From positions 1 through 9,540 of the forward strand of contig DGQO01000223.1 of assembly GCA_002400445.1 (NCBI GenBank): a stretch of 9,540 nucleotides of DNA. The letters are read 5' to 3'. Position 1 is the stretch's first letter; every line of letters starts with the position of its first letter. Made by a program: the position numbers and the translations under genes. Source of the stretch: Chitinophagaceae bacterium UBA4412. Its GTDB lineage: Bacteria > Bacteroidota > Bacteroidia > Chitinophagales > Chitinophagaceae. Below, piece after piece: positions 7,801-9,540 of this stretch. The notes below the pieces were generated by a model. It was given only the letters and a program-made list of their open reading frames with translations. It was not told where the DNA came from and did not search any database.

Positions 7801-8051
7801 ATGCATTGAGAGAAGTGGTTGTTGGTTATACTTTCCCAGACAGGCTGATTAAAAAAGCTGGCCTTAGTTCGCTGCGTATTTATGCATCGGGCCAAAACCT
7901 GTTTATGAATAATGCTTCAAACTACCGTGGTATTAATATTGAAGCAAGAACCACAAGCGGCAACTATGCCACACCGCTGGTAGATGGTTATCAGCGGGGA
8001 GCTTTCCCGGTTGCAAAAACCTACCTGCTGGGTATCGATCTAAACTTTTAA
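4857..8051 (+). CDS. SusC/RagA-family TonB-dependent outer-membrane transporter
   Basis: The 1064-residue product has the full SusC layout. A signal peptide (1-20, ending VVVA before Q21) precedes a carboxypeptidase-regulatory-like domain (about 24-96: ITGTVRSQDGKQPLQSV, TTTDKDGHYSI, LIFSYVGY). A TonB-box region follows (103-121, DEVVVIGYGTVKRSNVTGAV), then a plug domain (about 125-230) containing the SusC signature VEVLKDAASAAIYGSRASG (202-220) and VILITTKSG. The rest is a beta-barrel ending in Phe1064, the terminal aromatic typical of BAM substrates. Residues 878-889 form an EF-hand-like loop seen in many SusC proteins. LRIYASGQNL (1006-1015) is another family motif near the C-terminus. There is no N-terminal STN domain, so it is not an anti-sigma signalling transducer. 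It should import oligosaccharides with the adjacent SusD, using TonB energy. Length is normal and the frame is intact. Substrate specificity is inferred only from the neighbouring lyase. Confidence 0.96.
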   Translation: MKKNHCLLFLLLLLANVVVAQKRVITGTVRSQDGKQPLQSVNILANDQKGGTTTDKDGHYSIPINKATTTLIFSYVGYSSQSVTIGTSNTIDVTMEPITVQNDEVVVIGYGTVKRSNVTGAVSKYQNEKLDETPSSRLDQALQGKIAGVQIQNLSSEAGSEPKVQVRGVTSINYSPGPLVVVDGHPVPDGLAFVNMADVQSVEVLKDAASAAIYGSRASGGVILITTKSGKTSKPKYSVKYSTGVKQAYELYPMMTITEYTNMLFYEASLKLQDPGITPPTLSQIASTAERGAYIIEQDLRKGIATNWQDEAIRNAATSNLQMSLSGGNTGVRYYISGGYQNDQGMMYHSEYERYNVKAKIDANLSKRVKLTFNINPSYIKRERPSVNYIDFVRFMSYLPVYLDEGLAAFVRQDPLWSDVKAGDFAQARFFNGRAYSGIMPDGSNWVNSTAVNPFPTSNNTPKSIMETRTITSNDYRLLTSADLTINIIKGLDFKSMLSAYVTYSNALDFAKRNSNRAGDVNKGVYNNRFYTDLLNENTLTYVKEIGKHSLNFLAGFTMQKTTTKLEQSTGLDYPSDVITTLNNALTIDQANTYNTKYREGLLSGLGRINYGYNDKYLLSVSLRADGSSIFAPGNKWGYFPSLSVAWNAGKEPFMQKIDWVKNLKVRGSYGATGNNRIPPFQWLDLLYASNYVGGSGNGSSAAGFVPSSTVLANNDITWERTFQYNLGLDASLFNNRISMSLDLYNTRTEKLLLQQSALAFTGAPSTFNNIGSMDNNGFELELTSYNVRKKNFRWSTTANFAHTANKIKELGGEAFILNQGERTELYINRPGDALIQFYGYKTDGVWLSQEEITKAQAGGLTTNLSNVFVPGGLKLVDINNDKVIDADDRTVIGNPYPDFTWGLTNNINLGRVDLSFLIQGVQGGSLVNGDPNYNETKRYNKRYNTNRWISPMFPGDGKTPYSTLGFNWMLTDYVVEDASYYALREVVVGYTFPDRLIKKAGLSSLRIYASGQNLFMNNASNYRGINIEARTTSGNYATPLVDGYQRGAFPVAKTYLLGIDLNF

Positions 8052-8069
8052 TTGACAAAACATATTCAT

Positions 8070-9540
8070 ATGCGATCTAAAATATTTTTAACCGTAATGA
8101 GCCTGGTACTGCTCTGTTCCTGCAACAAGGTGATTGACCTCTACCCGGATAGTAACCTGAGCACAGGCACTTATTACAAGTCTTATGACGAAGTAATGGC
8201 AGGCCTCATGGGGTGTTACCGGGGCATGCAGGCACCGCAGTACCGGGAGTGGCAGCTTACAGAGTTGCGCTCAGATAATTCCCTGATGGGTGTAACCGGA
8301 AGCACCAGTTCTAATAACCGTGACCTGAGCGACCTCGATATGTTTATGCCGGCTACTACACATGCAGGCTTGTACAGTTTTTGGTTAAACACTTATACCA
8401 ATATTCGAAACTGTAATATCGTGCTGCAGAAGCTTGGTGTAGTTTATGATCCCGCAAGTGGGACGAGCAGCCTCACAAATATTAGCATCCCGATTACGGA
8501 GGCAGATAGGAAACAACTTGCCGGCGAAGCGATGTTCATAAGAGCGCACCATTATTTTAACCTCGTGCGTTTATTTGGCGGCGTATTCCTGGTGCATGCA
8601 CCCATCTCTCCTGCGGCCGCAAAAACAATGAACAGGGCTTCAGTGGCAGATATTTATAAACTGGTGGAGAGTGACCTGAGCAATGCGGCTAACTTTACCA
8701 GCAATGCAAAATTCAATGTAATTCCTGCAGCACTTGCCGGCAGGGCAAACAGTTGGGCAGCCAAAGGATTACTGGCAAAAGTTTACCTCACTTTAAACCG
8801 CAAAGCGGAGTCCATCACTTTGCTGCAGGATATCATTACCAACAGTGGCTATGGCTTGTTACCTGACTACGCTTCTGTGTTTAACATCAACAATGAATTG
8901 AACAAAGAGATTCTTTTTGCCGTGCGTTATAAGGCTGGCGGTCTGGGTCTTGGTTCAAGTTTTGGCAATGATTTTGGCCCGCTGAACAGTGGTGCAAATG
9001 TGATCAATGGCTCCGGCCTTGGCTGGAATACACCAACACCTGAAATAGATACAGCACTGGTAATGGCAGATAAAAGAAGGGCAGTAGATATTGCATTCTA
9101 TGGTGCCGGCACAGCAGCCAATCCTTACATTAAAAAATACCTGTTTCCCGTAGCACTCACCAATGATGGCGAGAGTGACTGGCCCATCCTGCGCTATGCA
9201 GATATTTTATTGATGATGGCAGAAGCAAAGGGATTTACACCAGAGAGTATTGACCTTATCAACGCTGTGCGCACCCGTGCAGGCTTAGCGGCCTACCTGC
9301 CCACAGATTTGCCAAATACTGCTGCATTTGAGCAGGCTTTCAGTAATGAAAGACGACTGGAGTTTGCATTTGAAAACCAACGATGGTATGATCTTATCCG
9401 TTATAATAAAACCCTGAGTACGATAACGGCAGAAGCCACGATGAAGGCGCATTTTGCACACATGTATGCAGCACATTACAGCAAGTACCTGGCACCCACG
9501 CCCACGCTTGCAGAACTGCAGGGAAGTGTAACTGCTGATA
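8070..9540 (+). CDS. SusD/RagB-family glycan-binding outer-membrane lipoprotein (3' partial)
   Basis: The frame opens at ATG 8070, 18 bases after the susC stop, and stays open to the window end, giving 490 residues without a stop. Residues 1-17 are a lipoprotein signal (LLCSC, lipidated Cys18), followed by NKVIDLYPDS, a typical SusD beginning. The N-terminal helical domain contains TYYKSYDEVMAGLMGCYRGM. GEAMFIRAHHYFNLVRLFGG (152-171) is a hallmark of the family. The C-terminal domain shows WPILRYADILLMMAEA and NERRLEFAFENQRWYDLIR (426-444). The usual final motif (LFPIPQ.EI..NP...QNPGY) is not reached, so probably a few dozen residues lie beyond the edge. The protein would sit on the cell surface as a lid over SusC and bind the target glycan. 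No inherent motif reveals whether this is alginate, glucuronan or something else. The pair with the upstream SusC is canonical in order and spacing. Confidence 0.95.
   Translation, partial: MRSKIFLTVMSLVLLCSCNKVIDLYPDSNLSTGTYYKSYDEVMAGLMGCYRGMQAPQYREWQLTELRSDNSLMGVTGSTSSNNRDLSDLDMFMPATTHAGLYSFWLNTYTNIRNCNIVLQKLGVVYDPASGTSSLTNISIPITEADRKQLAGEAMFIRAHHYFNLVRLFGGVFLVHAPISPAAAKTMNRASVADIYKLVESDLSNAANFTSNAKFNVIPAALAGRANSWAAKGLLAKVYLTLNRKAESITLLQDIITNSGYGLLPDYASVFNINNELNKEILFAVRYKAGGLGLGSSFGNDFGPLNSGANVINGSGLGWNTPTPEIDTALVMADKRRAVDIAFYGAGTAANPYIKKYLFPVALTNDGESDWPILRYADILLMMAEAKGFTPESIDLINAVRTRAGLAAYLPTDLPNTAAFEQAFSNERRLEFAFENQRWYDLIRYNKTLSTITAEATMKAHFAHMYAAHYSKYLAPTPTLAELQGSVTAD

Noticed and set aside
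8052..8057. TTGACA hexamer before susD, resembling a sigma70 -35 box
   Set aside because: It is only 12 bases before the ATG, leaving no room for a -10 element and leader, and Bacteroidota use different promoter elements (TTTG and TAnnTTTG).
9285..9476. Reverse-strand 63-codon open frame within the susD gene
   Set aside because: The forward frame here encodes the highly conserved SusD C-terminal motif NERRLEFAFENQRWYDLIR, so the reverse frame is a shadow.
1..9540. Search for tRNA or rRNA genes, CRISPR arrays, insertion sequences, inverted-repeat terminators and att sites
   Set aside because: Almost all of the window is coding and the gaps are at most 32 bases; none of these elements is visible.

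Overview
The window reads as part of a polysaccharide utilization locus (PUL) from a Bacteroidota bacterium, most likely of the Chitinophagaceae type. The reasons are a SusC/SusD outer-membrane pair, a long secreted protein with MBG/Ig-like modules and a type IX secretion (T9SS) C-terminal domain, lipoprotein signal peptides, and no Shine-Dalgarno-like sequence before any of the four visible start codons. The genus assignment is inference.

All genes lie on the + strand and are packed like one operon. In order they are: the last 56 residues of an MFS transporter (to 172); a 1139-residue T9SS-exported MBG-domain protein (193-3612); a lipoprotein of the alginate lyase superfamily that best resembles polysaccharide lyase family PL38 (3619-4824); a SusC-type TonB-dependent transporter (4857-8051); and a SusD-type glycan-binding lipoprotein that runs off the right edge (8070-9540). 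The intergenic gaps are 20, 6, 32 and 18 bases. None has room for a convincing terminator or a separate promoter, so the promoter is probably upstream of the transporter gene, outside the window.

The inferred pathway is capture and import of a uronic-acid polysaccharide (alginate, glucuronan or a relative). SusD and SusC bind oligosaccharides and carry them across the outer membrane. The lyase cleaves the chain by beta-elimination. The MFS carrier would move unsaturated or free uronates across the inner membrane. The MBG protein is the unusual member. It has no recognisable catalytic domain and could be a surface glycan-binding protein or adhesin that reaches the surface by the T9SS rather than as a lipoprotein. 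No exolytic lyase (PL15/PL17), KdgF-like enzyme or regulator lies in the window.

I found no RNA genes, mobile elements, CRISPR arrays or attachment sites. There is no gene-free stretch longer than 32 bases. The best leads are the T9SS MBG protein inside a uronan PUL, its old internal 165-residue duplication, and sequence features of the lyase that bear on its location.
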